A stretch of 64,000 bases of DNA from Anaerovibrio lipolyticus LB2005. GTDB lineage: Bacteria > Bacillota > Negativicutes > Selenomonadales > Selenomonadaceae. The position numbers were made by a program, and so were the translations under genes. How positions within the stretch are numbered: position 1 is the stretch's first letter; the number at the start of each line of letters is the position of its first letter. Under the pieces are notes generated by a model. It did not search any database, was not told where the DNA came from, and saw only the letters and a program-made list of their open reading frames with translations. This document shows positions 51,401 to 60,215 of the stretch, one piece after another. The DNA lies in contig NZ_JHYA01000006.1 of assembly GCF_000621545.1 (NCBI RefSeq), forward strand, positions 62,001-126,000, read 5' to 3'.

Positions 51401-54400
51401 AAGCGGTTTGCCCAGGATTTATTCACTGTGGCTGAGGGGCTTTTAAAAGAGGAATTTATTGGTGATATTTCCCTTCTTACAGATGAGGACGAGAAAAAAT
51501 TAGCAGTCTTTAATGATACAGATGTGGCTATGGATTTTGTTCCTGTGCAGGAGCAGATTCGTCGTCAGGCCCAAAAAACGCCGGATAAAGTAGCGGTTAT
51601 TGCTGCTGGGAAGACCTTGACCTATAAAGAATTGGATGAGCTTTCGGACAAGGTGGCCTATTCCCTTTTACAGGAAGGGGTGGCTATGGAAACTCTGGTA
51701 GGTGTTCTCTTTGATCGTGAGGTTTGGACCTATGTGGCTGAAATCGGTATATTAAAAGCTGGAGGGGCATTTGTGCCATTTATTCCAGAGTATCCAGACG
51801 AACGAATTGAGTTTTGTCTGGAAGATGGCAGTATTCCTATTTTGCTTACATCAAAGGAGCTGCTGGCTGAGCGGTCTGCCCTGCAGGAGCATTGTAAGGT
51901 TTTGTCCTTGGAGAGGCTCATTAATCAAGAGAGGACAGAAAACACTCTGCCAGAGGTTAGCGCTGATAATTTGGCATATTGTATTTATACATCTGGTACC
52001 ACTGGCAAGCCAAAGGGCGTAATGATTGAACATAAAAATATTGCAAACTACGTTCATTGCAATGAAAAATCTCCGGAAATAATGCATTATACAAAGCCGG
52101 GACGTATTGCCTTAGCTTTGGCTTCCTTCTCCTTCGATGTGTCCATTGTGGAGGAGTTCGTTCCATTGTGTAATGGCTGTTCTGTAGTTATTGCCACCGA
52201 GGAGGAAATTCATACCCCAAGCCAGTTGGCACAGCTGATTTCGGATAATAGGGTAAATGGTATTACCTGTACACCAACCTATTTGTTGGGACTTTTGGCA
52301 ATACCGGAAACAATGGAAGCCTTGAAGCAGATAACCTTTTATGATGTTGGTGCTGAAGCCTTCCCGGCTGGGCTTTACCAGAAATTACGTGATTTACGGC
52401 AGGACAGCGTGATTTTAAACGTATATGGACCTACAGAGGCCACCATGGGCTGTGCCGCCGAGGAAATGGTGGAAAGCAAGGTGGTTACTGTTGGTACGCC
52501 TATAGCCAATACCCAGTTTTATATAGCTGATTCCTTTGGCAATCCATTGCCAGTTGGCATACGTGGCGAGTTGATGATTTGCGGTCAGCAGGTTGGTCGC
52601 GGCTATATTAATTTGCCTGACAAGACGGCGGCGTCCTTCTTTACCCATGATGGGGTACGGGCATATCGTAGCGGTGATTTGGCGGCATGGACCGATGAAG
52701 GAAAAATCCGGGTATTTGGCCGTATTGATAATCAGATAAAGCTGCGTGGCTTCCGAATTGAACTGGATGAAATAGAAAAGGTATTGATGGAATATCCTGC
52801 CATTAATTCAGGGGCTGTTTCTGTCCTGAAAAAGGGGACTGGTGAATATCTGGTGGGCTATTATACTGCGGTTAAGGACGTGGATGATAATGACCTTAAG
52901 AACCATCTTGGCGCTAAACTCCCTGAATACATGGTACCTAATTTGTTTGTCCATTTGGAGGCTATGCCGTTGACACCAAATGGAAAGGTGAACAGGAGAG
53001 CACTGCCAGAGCCGGATTTATCAGCCTTCAGGGCCCAATATGAGCCACCTGCCACAGATGTGGAAAGGGCTCTTTGCCATGCCTTTGCTTTGGCTCTTAA
53101 ATTGCCGGAGGACAAGGTGGGTGCTTTGGATGATTTCTTTGATTTGGGTGGCGATTCACTTAGTGCCATGGTGGCTTTGGCCAACGCAGATATTTCGGGA
53201 CTGATTGCCGCAGATATTTTCCAGAAGCGTACCCCTAGACAAATTGCTGCTATTGCCATTGAACGCATGAAAATGGGCAGTATCGAGGATCGGGAAATGG
53301 AGGCCCGGAAACGGCCATTGGCATTAACACCGCTGCAAACCCAAATCTTGGATGTACAGCTTTTCCGTCCAGATGCCACTATGTGGAGCAATATGCATTT
53401 TCTTGTTCAATTTGAGCCGGATGAGGTTAATATTCATCGATTATGTAAAGCAGTTAATCGGGCAATTAACAATCATCCTGCCCTTTCCTCGGTATTCCGT
53501 TTTGACGAGAACCGGGAGCTGGTGCAGCAGTACGTGCCAGGTCTTTTGGAGGAGATTGAGGTTCAGGATATTAACGAAGAAACTGTACCAATGCTGCCGG
53601 ATGTATTGGTGATGCCATTTGATAAAATATTAGATGCCTGTCTGTGTCGCGTGAAGGTATTCCGTTCGCCGTCCCATGGATATCTGTTTATGGATATTCA
53701 CCACATGTTGATGGACGGTGATTCCCTTGGTGTGCTGCTGGCGGATATTGTAAATGCATACTTTGATCGTGAGCTGCCTCCTGATTATTACTTTGCCCTT
53801 CGCAGTGAAGAAATACAGCGGATGAAGCAGGGGAGTTTTGAAGAGGATAGGGCTTGGTTTGAGTCCCGATATGGAGATGAGGTTTGGTGTAATATGCCTG
53901 ATGAATCGGTGGAGGCCCAGATGCTGGTAGATCGTGACCATATCGATCAGGCTGATATGGATAAAAGACTTGAGTTTACAGCAGATGATGTGAAAAAAGC
54001 TGAGAGCTTCTGGGGTGTAAGCCACTCAGTTATGGCCATTGGAGCGGCTCTTTTGACCCTGTCCCGCTTTACGGGCAAACAGCATGTTATGGTAAACTGG
54101 ATTTTCAATAATCGTTTGGCTGTGGAGGCCCAAAATGCCGTGGGTATGATGATAAAGAATTTACCGGCGGCTGCCCGGATGGAAGAATATACATCCATGT
54201 CTGACTTCCTTCTTTCAGTAAAGGAGCAGGTGGCGGAAGGAATTGCCCATAGCTCCTATGATTTTATGGCTGGGAACTATGAAGCATTTGTCAATGATTG
54301 TATTGAGGTAAATCTTCAGCTGGGAATCAATGGTGATGAACTGGATGTGTTAAAGCCAACCCTGATTGAACTTAATAATGATTTTTCCGCTGCCGGTGCC

Positions 54401-54562
54401 CGTTTGGAGCTGGAGCTTTTGGAAAATGAGCATGGGGATGGAGGCTTTGATTCTGAAATGGAATATGCAAAGGGGCTGTTTGACCCGACGCAAATGGAAG
54501 ATTTCCACAATCTCTACGTAGAAATACTGGAAGGGATTGTTCGTTGTGAGGATAATTTATGA
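48464..54562 (+). CDS. Two-module non-ribosomal peptide synthetase (A-PCP-C-A-PCP-C)
   Basis: This 2032-residue NRPS starts ATG 48464 with GGGAG 8 bases upstream. A1 (about 1-485) has FTSGSTGKPKG (about 151), VYGSSE, HTGDYMAYDELG and the A10 lysine in NKVDYL. Its A4 motif reads TFIASFVD, so the Asp that holds the alpha-amino group is missing. PCP1 is at FFNMGGTSLS (about 518). C1 (about 574-1010) has SHLIFFDAT in place of HHxxxDG. A2 (about 1040-1490) has YTSGTTGKPKG (about 1174), a normal SFDVSIVEEF and NGKVNR. PCP2 is at FFDLGGDSLS (about 1559). C2 (about 1615-2032) has an intact HHMLMDG (about 1745). There is no thioesterase, reductase or epimerase. The product is likely a short acyl/aminoacyl compound released by the last condensation domain. 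A phosphopantetheinyl transferase gene is needed but not seen here. Confidence 0.93.
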   Translation: MKLLVNEFLAQASAHPDKAAVMDCYGTDTYGCLNHKSAILAARLLDSFKGKENGMRVGVLLPRTRVYLTAVLGILRAGGAVVPLEEDYPAERVHSVLEDAGCVACVSIKHLSEKVTNIPVLTIEDIFAEESSLEVDETINLSAADKEGLVLFTSGSTGKPKGVVHRQTFFSMWFHTVEGYHVFSDKDVTCCMAGMTFIASFVDLYPPLMVGGCVYIASSTERMNAEMLYKIIQKRHITGMFLPPQMFYVMRELYGRLPLDYVVLGGEKAKAKYTMDGNILEVYGSSECAAILLHRISQEDSRMLGKPGNGVKAYLLSDDGELIQKSGVLGELCVESPWLAFGYNNMPQETAAKFTDNPFGAGRLFHTGDYMAYDELGNLLFHGRKDHMVKLRGYRVELGEVELTVQRANGVKEAACITLRIHGGDKLACYYMGDKVESNELRNHVKAILPEYMVPDYFVHLDELPRNERNKVDYLALKNMEPPVEEEVYEPPQNELEERICTAFAEVLELPRVSVLADFFNMGGTSLSVAMLVAKLDDASLSFNDVASYPTPRALAAYIQENSDNNNLEKPQMDRDFYPLTKTQMGIYLEGLTGGNNSTYTLSYLMVADARVTAEQLVTAVNDVVAAHPSMKYIIRAGKDGIPHMYMVPEALVKVPVIDGSEDKRLEFIQEFMPVVPMTDELLFYFAVYRTPERCYLALKSHLIFFDATSLSLLISELNRALASSSDIEFLQEDYTIQQVGMYEEALMQGGAHEKAEAYYQNLFAKMDEVPSLAGDREGTLTPGVSENIRYIPETITTERVKDFCNRYQLSEGSFFMGAMALLLSKYLTCKQVSFSSVYNGRARAGMDTTIGTLIKRIPVYGDFTENISVVDYLKNIGRQIVTSMGNDIYSFDEVLKHCPVNEDVEFIYQGDLFTDNMGGGQGNSDADGGNLICGDSYFLEHYHTGMVTGCFSIQFFSTDGRYNMTIEYRNERFSPAFVKRFAQDLFTVAEGLLKEEFIGDISLLTDEDEKKLAVFNDTDVAMDFVPVQEQIRRQAQKTPDKVAVIAAGKTLTYKELDELSDKVAYSLLQEGVAMETLVGVLFDREVWTYVAEIGILKAGGAFVPFIPEYPDERIEFCLEDGSIPILLTSKELLAERSALQEHCKVLSLERLINQERTENTLPEVSADNLAYCIYTSGTTGKPKGVMIEHKNIANYVHCNEKSPEIMHYTKPGRIALALASFSFDVSIVEEFVPLCNGCSVVIATEEEIHTPSQLAQLISDNRVNGITCTPTYLLGLLAIPETMEALKQITFYDVGAEAFPAGLYQKLRDLRQDSVILNVYGPTEATMGCAAEEMVESKVVTVGTPIANTQFYIADSFGNPLPVGIRGELMICGQQVGRGYINLPDKTAASFFTHDGVRAYRSGDLAAWTDEGKIRVFGRIDNQIKLRGFRIELDEIEKVLMEYPAINSGAVSVLKKGTGEYLVGYYTAVKDVDDNDLKNHLGAKLPEYMVPNLFVHLEAMPLTPNGKVNRRALPEPDLSAFRAQYEPPATDVERALCHAFALALKLPEDKVGALDDFFDLGGDSLSAMVALANADISGLIAADIFQKRTPRQIAAIAIERMKMGSIEDREMEARKRPLALTPLQTQILDVQLFRPDATMWSNMHFLVQFEPDEVNIHRLCKAVNRAINNHPALSSVFRFDENRELVQQYVPGLLEEIEVQDINEETVPMLPDVLVMPFDKILDACLCRVKVFRSPSHGYLFMDIHHMLMDGDSLGVLLADIVNAYFDRELPPDYYFALRSEEIQRMKQGSFEEDRAWFESRYGDEVWCNMPDESVEAQMLVDRDHIDQADMDKRLEFTADDVKKAESFWGVSHSVMAIGAALLTLSRFTGKQHVMVNWIFNNRLAVEAQNAVGMMIKNLPAAARMEEYTSMSDFLLSVKEQVAEGIAHSSYDFMAGNYEAFVNDCIEVNLQLGINGDELDVLKPTLIELNNDFSAAGARLELELLENEHGDGGFDSEMEYAKGLFDPTQMEDFHNLYVEILEGIVRCEDNL

Positions 54563-55887
54563 ATATAAAACTGTCAGATCATTTTACATGTGGCAAACTT
54601 GTTTTGTTTGCGTTGCCCACCATTGGTATGATTCTGGTTTCTACAACCTATGATCTTATTGATGGCTATTTCGTGTCCAATTATATTGGTAAGACAGCCT
54701 TTGCTGCCATAAATATTATTTATCCATATTTGTTGGCGATTATGGCCGTGGGGATGATGTTCGGAGTTGGTGGCAGCGCCCTTATTGCCGCCGAGTTGGG
54801 CAAGGGGGATAGAGATCGGGCCAACCGTTACTTTACCATGATTATCAAGGCAGCCTTTGGTGCTGGAATTTTTCTTGGAGCTGTTGGCTTGTTTGCATTA
54901 CCTACAGTGTCTGGTTGGCTAGGGGCTACAGAGGATATGATGGCCTATGGATTGCCTTACGGTCGTGTCCTGTTAGTATTTATGCCAATAGCAATTCTTA
55001 GCTATGCCTTTCAAAGCCTATTAATTACTGCTGAAAAGCCCCAGTTTGGCTTGTATTTTTCCCTGATAAACATGTTGTCAAATATTTTTTTCGACTGGCT
55101 GTTTATCGTGATTTTTGGCTGGGGCATGACTGGAGCAGCACTGGCTACAGCCATAGGTATGTGTCTTAACGGTATTTTGCCTCTTATCTATTTTATGCGG
55201 GAAAATACCAGTCCGTTGCGGCTGGTTAAGAGTGGCTGGGAGATTGGACCATTGCTGGGGGCCATGGGGAATGGTTCCTCAGAAATGGTGACCAACGTTT
55301 CCACTGCATTAATTTTTATCTTTTACAATATGCAGCTTATGCGATTTATTGGTGAAGATGGTGTTGCTGCCTACGGAACGGTTCTTTTTGTTGAGGGTAT
55401 TTTTGCCGCTATCTTTTATGGACTGGCTATGGAGGCTGCCTCTGTAGTGGGTTATCATGCAGGTGCGCAAAATTATCAGGAGCTGCAGAGCCTGTTGAAA
55501 AATGGCATTAAGCTTAATTTGGGCTGTGGTATAGTGATGTTTGGTACAGCTCAATGCTTTGCCCCATTTGTGGCAGAAATCTATTTAGGCTATGATGCTG
55601 AGTTATGTGCTTTGGGAATATATGCCCTTAGGATGTTTGCTTTTGCCTTTATATTACAAGGCTTCAATGAATATGCGTCGGCATACTTTACTGGATTGGG
55701 TAATGGTAAGGTTTCAGCAGCTATAGCTTTTATGCGTACATTTGTGTTGCAATCCGTTGCCATTTTTGGCCTGCCACTTCTTTTCGGTGTTGATGGACTG
55801 TGGTTTTCCCAGACCTTTGCTGAGGTGGTTTCTACAGTGGTGGCCATCGTTTTCTTAATCAAATTCCGTCATGAATACATGGGGTAA
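54559..55887 (+). CDS. MATE-family efflux transporter
   Basis: This 442-residue membrane exporter has 12 hydrophobic helices, with PTIGMILVSTTYDLIDGYFVSNYIG at the N-terminus and VGGSALIAAELGKGDRDRANRYF, typical MATE sequence. It is driven by Na+ or H+. Its ATG overlaps the NRPS stop by 4 bases (ATGA), so it is translationally coupled and most likely exports the NRPS product. The phosphatase gene follows 33 bp later. Confidence 0.92.
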   Translation: MNIKLSDHFTCGKLVLFALPTIGMILVSTTYDLIDGYFVSNYIGKTAFAAINIIYPYLLAIMAVGMMFGVGGSALIAAELGKGDRDRANRYFTMIIKAAFGAGIFLGAVGLFALPTVSGWLGATEDMMAYGLPYGRVLLVFMPIAILSYAFQSLLITAEKPQFGLYFSLINMLSNIFFDWLFIVIFGWGMTGAALATAIGMCLNGILPLIYFMRENTSPLRLVKSGWEIGPLLGAMGNGSSEMVTNVSTALIFIFYNMQLMRFIGEDGVAAYGTVLFVEGIFAAIFYGLAMEAASVVGYHAGAQNYQELQSLLKNGIKLNLGCGIVMFGTAQCFAPFVAEIYLGYDAELCALGIYALRMFAFAFILQGFNEYASAYFTGLGNGKVSAAIAFMRTFVLQSVAIFGLPLLFGVDGLWFSQTFAEVVSTVVAIVFLIKFRHEYMG

Positions 55888-55920
55888 AATGATAGATTAT
55901 TTAGATGGAGTATCATCGAT

Positions 55921-57732
55921 ATGAAAGATATTTTTAGCTATTTGTCAGGTGAAAAAGAGAATAGTATTTTGCATAAGATGATACGCATTCTTATTGGCAG
56001 TAATCTTTTGATTATTGTGGTTCTGGGAATGATCGCTTTTTACGGCCTTATTTCCGCCCTGTATCAGGCGGAGGAAATGGGCCGGCGTCTTGGAGATATT
56101 TCCTATCTTGACAGCACCGAGCTTTTAGTTCAACAAAGGGAAGAGGAGCTTTTATACATATCCACTTACAATGCCAAAATTATTCGCCTTTGTATGGGAG
56201 ACGAAAGTGCTGCTTCCATGGAAGTTTCTATGGAAAAGCTTCGAAATATTACCAAGGACATATATCTTCCAAATTCGGGTTTCTATTTTGCCCTGAACAA
56301 TCAGGGAAAGGTGGTTTTGTCATCCCAAAGCAGGGCTTATGAGGCAGGGGATGAACTGGAGCTGGCAGTTGATATGAAGGACGATATCCGTCAATCCAAT
56401 AGCCAAAGCTTAGCCTATACTGCCCGGGAAATGTGTCTGGGCTATAGTGGGGTCCAAATGGCGGTAATAGATGATGAGGAATACTTTGTTGCTTATACGC
56501 CAATTCAAAGTACTGGATGGAGCTTTGCTACGGTCTTTGCCAAGGATGATGTAATTGCCCCGGTAGAAAAAAATCGGGAAAATATTGAACAGCTTACAAA
56601 TGATAAGATAGAGGATTTGGAGAGACAGTTAGATTTAATAATTATTATTGAGGTATTTTCTATTATCCTTCTGCTTTGTTTTGTTATTCATGTCGGACGA
56701 AAGGTGTCTGGAAAATTTGTTGCATCAATTCAAAAGTTGACTGATGGTGTTCGTGATATGACCAAGCATGTTGTAATTGGTACATTGAATGCTTATGGAG
56801 ACTTACCGGATGGAGATAAAAATAATGCCAATAATATGTTTAAGAAGCGTGTGAAAATAAATTCCGGAGATGAAATTGAGGAACTGGCAAATTGTTTTAA
56901 TATTATGACTGAGGAACTGGAAGGTTACATGGATACCCTTGTGTCTGAGACAGCAGAAAAGGAGCGCATAGCTACTGAGCTGACTCTGGCCCAGGATATA
57001 CAAATGGGTGTATTGCCACATAAATTCCCACCATTCCCGGAGCATACTGAATTTAGCCTGTATGCATCTATGGAATCAGCCAAGGAGGTGGGAGGCGATT
57101 TCTACGATTTCTATATGGTGGATGAACACCGTCTGGCAGTAACTATTGCGGATGTGTCTGGTAAAGGAGTCGGAGCGGCCATGTTTATGGCCATATCAAA
57201 AACTATATTAAAGAATTTGCTTCTTACAGGTAAAAATATGACATTAGCCGATCTTGTGACCCATGCAAATAACCAGCTAAAGGAGGATAATACTGCCAGA
57301 ATGTTCGTAACTGCTTTCATTGGTATTTTGGATATAAGGACAGGTCTTTTTGAATTCGTTAATGGTGGGCATAATCCATCGTTGATTTACGAAAAGGAAA
57401 AGGGAGCTTTCCGTTATCTTGATGTTGAATCAAATTTTGTTCTGGCAGGCAGAAAGAATATTTCCTATGTAAGTCAGTCCACTATCCTAAAGTCAGGTGA
57501 TAGTTTGTTCCTGTATACAGATGGCGTTACTGAGGCCATGAATAATAAAGATGAGCTATATGGTGAGGAAAGACTGCTGTCTCAGCTTAATTGCTCTAAA
57601 AATGCTGATGAACCTCAATCACTTTTGGAGGAAATTGGCAAGTCTGTGGCAGCCTTTGTTGGAGATGCAGAACAGTCTGATGATATTACTATGCTGGCAC
57701 TGACTTATTTCGGCCCAGTTGGGGAAAAATAA
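55921..57732 (+). CDS. Membrane sensor SpoIIE/RsbU-type PP2C phosphatase
   Basis: This 603-residue receptor phosphatase has TM1 (about 21-47), an extracytoplasmic dCache-like sensor (about 50-235, with SGFYFALNNQGKVVLSS and PIQSTGWSFATVF), TM2 (about 238-260), a HAMP linker and a C-terminal SpoIIE domain (about 370-595). Metal-binding acids are visible in VGGDFYDF, IADVSGKGVGAAM, YTDGVTEAMN and SDDITML. Such enzymes dephosphorylate STAS anti-sigma antagonists; the STAS protein at 48134 is the obvious substrate. GGAG precedes ATG 55921. The sensor faces outside, so it may detect the exported NRPS product or another environmental cue. A weak T-rich hairpin follows near 57720-57743. Confidence 0.92.
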   Translation: MKDIFSYLSGEKENSILHKMIRILIGSNLLIIVVLGMIAFYGLISALYQAEEMGRRLGDISYLDSTELLVQQREEELLYISTYNAKIIRLCMGDESAASMEVSMEKLRNITKDIYLPNSGFYFALNNQGKVVLSSQSRAYEAGDELELAVDMKDDIRQSNSQSLAYTAREMCLGYSGVQMAVIDDEEYFVAYTPIQSTGWSFATVFAKDDVIAPVEKNRENIEQLTNDKIEDLERQLDLIIIIEVFSIILLLCFVIHVGRKVSGKFVASIQKLTDGVRDMTKHVVIGTLNAYGDLPDGDKNNANNMFKKRVKINSGDEIEELANCFNIMTEELEGYMDTLVSETAEKERIATELTLAQDIQMGVLPHKFPPFPEHTEFSLYASMESAKEVGGDFYDFYMVDEHRLAVTIADVSGKGVGAAMFMAISKTILKNLLLTGKNMTLADLVTHANNQLKEDNTARMFVTAFIGILDIRTGLFEFVNGGHNPSLIYEKEKGAFRYLDVESNFVLAGRKNISYVSQSTILKSGDSLFLYTDGVTEAMNNKDELYGEERLLSQLNCSKNADEPQSLLEEIGKSVAAFVGDAEQSDDITMLALTYFGPVGEK

Positions 57733-57820
57733 CTTTTTTCCAGATAAATAAAGGATTTTGAAGGTTTATTATCGAAGTGTAAAGGGTAAGATAATTTTTG
57801 GAAAACGGAGGGGTTTTGTT

Positions 57821-59503
57821 ATGTATCAGAATGAATATAAGCGTTGGATGTCCTTTGACCTTGAAGATTGCGATTTATATCCTGAATTGGCAAAGGTTGA
57901 GGGAAATGATGAGGAAATCAAGGATCGCTTCGCTGTATCCCTTAAATTTGGTACTGCGGGACTTCGTGGCGTACTGGGTGCCGGTACAAACCGCATGAAT
58001 ATTTACGTTGTAAGACAGGCTACTCAGGGCCTTGCCAACTGGGTAAAGAAGCAGGGGGGCAGCCAGACTGTAGCCATCAGCTTTGATACCCGCCTTAAGA
58101 GTGATGTTTTTTCCAAGACAGCTGCAGGAGTATTGGCAGCCAATGGTATTAAGGTTCGCATTTATGATGCTGCTATGCCGGTGCCTGCATTATCCTTTGC
58201 TACCAGATATTACAAGTGCAATGCGGGAATTATGGTGACTGCATCTCACAACCCATCCAAATATAACGGCTATAAGGCGTATGGTCCTGACGGCTGTCAG
58301 ATGACTGATGATGCAGCTGCTATTGTATACGATGAAATACAAAAGACTGATGTTCTCACAGGGGCCAAGACCATGTCCTTTGCCCAGGGCGTTGAGGATG
58401 GCCTTATTCGCTTTGTGGATGATAGCTGCAAAAAGGCCTTTTATGATGCCATTGAGTCCAGACAGGTTCGTCCGGGCTTGGCAAAGACAAGTGGCTTAAA
58501 GCTGGTTTATAGTCCATTAAATGGTTCTGGTCTGGTTCCGGTTACCCAGGTGCTGAAGGATATCGGCATCAATGATATCACCATTGTGCCGGAACAGGAA
58601 TATCCAAATGGATACTTTACCACCTGCAGTTATCCAAACCCAGAGATTTATGATGCTCTGGAGGCTGGCTTGAAGCTGGCAGAAAAGTGTGATGCAGATC
58701 TTATGCTGGCCACTGACCCGGATGCAGACCGTGTTGGTATTGCCATGAAGTGTCCAGATGGTTCATACGAGCTGGTATCCGGAAATGAGATGGGAGTTTT
58801 GCTCCTTGATTATATCTGTGCTGGTCGCATTGAAAAGGGCACCATGCCAAAGGACCCAGTGGCAGTAATGTCCTTGGTGTCCACACCACTGGCAGATGCT
58901 GTTGCCAAGAATTACGGTGTAGAGCTTAGAAAGGTACTCACTGGCTTTAAGTGGATTGGTGACCAGATTCTCCATTTGGAGGAAGCAGGTCAGGAGGAGC
59001 GTTTCATCTTTGGCTTTGAGGAAAGCTATGGTTATCTGTCCGGTTCCTATGTTCGTGACAAGGATGCAGTTGTGGCTTCCATGCTTATCTGTGAAATGGC
59101 TGCATACTACAGAAGTATCGGCTCCAGCATAAAGGCACGTCTTGAGGAAATTTATGCCAAGTATGGCCGTTATTACAACAAGATTGACAGCTTTGAGTTC
59201 CCAGGCCTCAGCGGAATGGATAAGATGGCTGGCATTATGCAGGGCCTTCGTGACAATCCACCGGCTGAATTTGCAGGACTGAAGGTAACCAAGGCCATTG
59301 ATTACAAAAAGACAGAGGAAACAGGACTTCCATCTGCTAACGTGCTTATCTATACATTGGAGGACGGAGCAACCATCGTGGTAAGACCTTCAGGCACTGA
59401 GCCTAAGATTAAGGCATACTTTACAACATTAGGCATGGATTTGGCAGAGGCACAGGCTAAGAAGGATAAGCTGTCTGCGGCTTGTAAACCTTTGTTTGAA
59501 TAA
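57821..59503 (+). CDS. Phosphoglucomutase/phosphomannomutase
   Basis: This 560-residue alpha-D-phosphohexomutase interconverts hexose 1- and 6-phosphates. The catalytic serine is in VTASHNPSKYNGYK, the Mg2+ loop is DPDADRVGIA, the sugar loop GFEESYGYL, and the phosphate loop RPSGTEPKIK. Size matches the PgcA-type family. ATG 57821 follows GGAGGGG; 21 codons upstream to 57758 have no site. It is 88 bp from the phosphatase gene, so co-transcription is not certain. It links glycolysis and polysaccharide precursors. Confidence 0.94.
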   Translation: MYQNEYKRWMSFDLEDCDLYPELAKVEGNDEEIKDRFAVSLKFGTAGLRGVLGAGTNRMNIYVVRQATQGLANWVKKQGGSQTVAISFDTRLKSDVFSKTAAGVLAANGIKVRIYDAAMPVPALSFATRYYKCNAGIMVTASHNPSKYNGYKAYGPDGCQMTDDAAAIVYDEIQKTDVLTGAKTMSFAQGVEDGLIRFVDDSCKKAFYDAIESRQVRPGLAKTSGLKLVYSPLNGSGLVPVTQVLKDIGINDITIVPEQEYPNGYFTTCSYPNPEIYDALEAGLKLAEKCDADLMLATDPDADRVGIAMKCPDGSYELVSGNEMGVLLLDYICAGRIEKGTMPKDPVAVMSLVSTPLADAVAKNYGVELRKVLTGFKWIGDQILHLEEAGQEERFIFGFEESYGYLSGSYVRDKDAVVASMLICEMAAYYRSIGSSIKARLEEIYAKYGRYYNKIDSFEFPGLSGMDKMAGIMQGLRDNPPAEFAGLKVTKAIDYKKTEETGLPSANVLIYTLEDGATIVVRPSGTEPKIKAYFTTLGMDLAEAQAKKDKLSAACKPLFE

Positions 59504-59506
59504 TTA

Positions 59507-59535
59507 TTGATAAAAACCTACAAAAGCTGTATACT
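59507..59535 (+). promoter_or_regulatory. Promoter before the gamma carbonic anhydrase gene
   Basis: TTGATA (59507-59512) and TATACT (59530-59535) lie 17 bases apart. The leader contains three tandem copies of TGTTTTA (59556-59576). Confidence 0.65.
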
Positions 59536-59594
59536 TAAAAGAAATTTGTAGTTCGTGTTTTATGTTTTATGTTTTATGAATGAGGTATAAGAAA

Positions 59595-60185
59595 ATGGAG
59601 TATATTAAGATTCGTGAGCAAGATGCCAAGCATTATATTTATGAGTTTGAGGGAAGATATCCGGTTATCGACAAAAAGGCATATTCCTTCAGCACCGCCA
59701 CCTTGGTGGGTGATGTGGAATTAAAGGAATACGCCAGTGTTTGGCCAAATGCTACTCTTCGTGGTGATGTAAACAAGGTTGTTGTGGGCCGCTACAGCAA
59801 TATCCAGGATAATTCCTGTCTTCACGTGGCTGACGACTACGCCTGTATCGTGGGGGATTATGTAACCGTTGGACACAGCGTTACCCTTCATGCCTGCACC
59901 ATTGAGGATTATTGCCTTATTGGTATGGGTGCCACCATTCTTGACGGTGCTGTAATAGGCCGTGGCTCCATTGTTGGTGCCGGTGCGTTGGTTACCAAGG
60001 GGACTATTATTCCACCAAATTCCTTGGTAGTAGGTTGCCCAGCGAAGGTAAAGAAGACCTTGGATGAGAATGGTTTTAAGGCCATTCATGCCCAGGCAGT
60101 AAAATATAAGTCAGAGTGGGCGGAAAAGTATGGTCTGGGACCAGATGTAGGCGGCGAAGTATACGACGGTTCCAAGATTGTTTAA
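59595..60185 (+). CDS. Gamma-carbonic-anhydrase-like hexapeptide-repeat protein
   Basis: This 196-residue left-handed beta-helix protein carries VWPNATLRGDVNKVVVG, NIQDNSCLH and a DYVTVGHSVTLHAC segment, matching gamma carbonic anhydrase/YrdA/PaaY-type proteins. Three zinc-ligand histidines can be placed in SCLH, VGHS and LHAC. ATG 59595 is chosen for GAGG 9 bases upstream. Enzyme activity is not certain in this family; some members are thioesterases or metal-binding proteins. A serine acetyltransferase, also a hexapeptide-repeat protein, follows 30 bp later. Confidence 0.88.
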   Translation: MEYIKIREQDAKHYIYEFEGRYPVIDKKAYSFSTATLVGDVELKEYASVWPNATLRGDVNKVVVGRYSNIQDNSCLHVADDYACIVGDYVTVGHSVTLHACTIEDYCLIGMGATILDGAVIGRGSIVGAGALVTKGTIIPPNSLVVGCPAKVKKTLDENGFKAIHAQAVKYKSEWAEKYGLGPDVGGEVYDGSKIV

Positions 60186-60215
60186 AAATTAGTGTAGTGT
60201 TTGGAGAGGTTTTTC

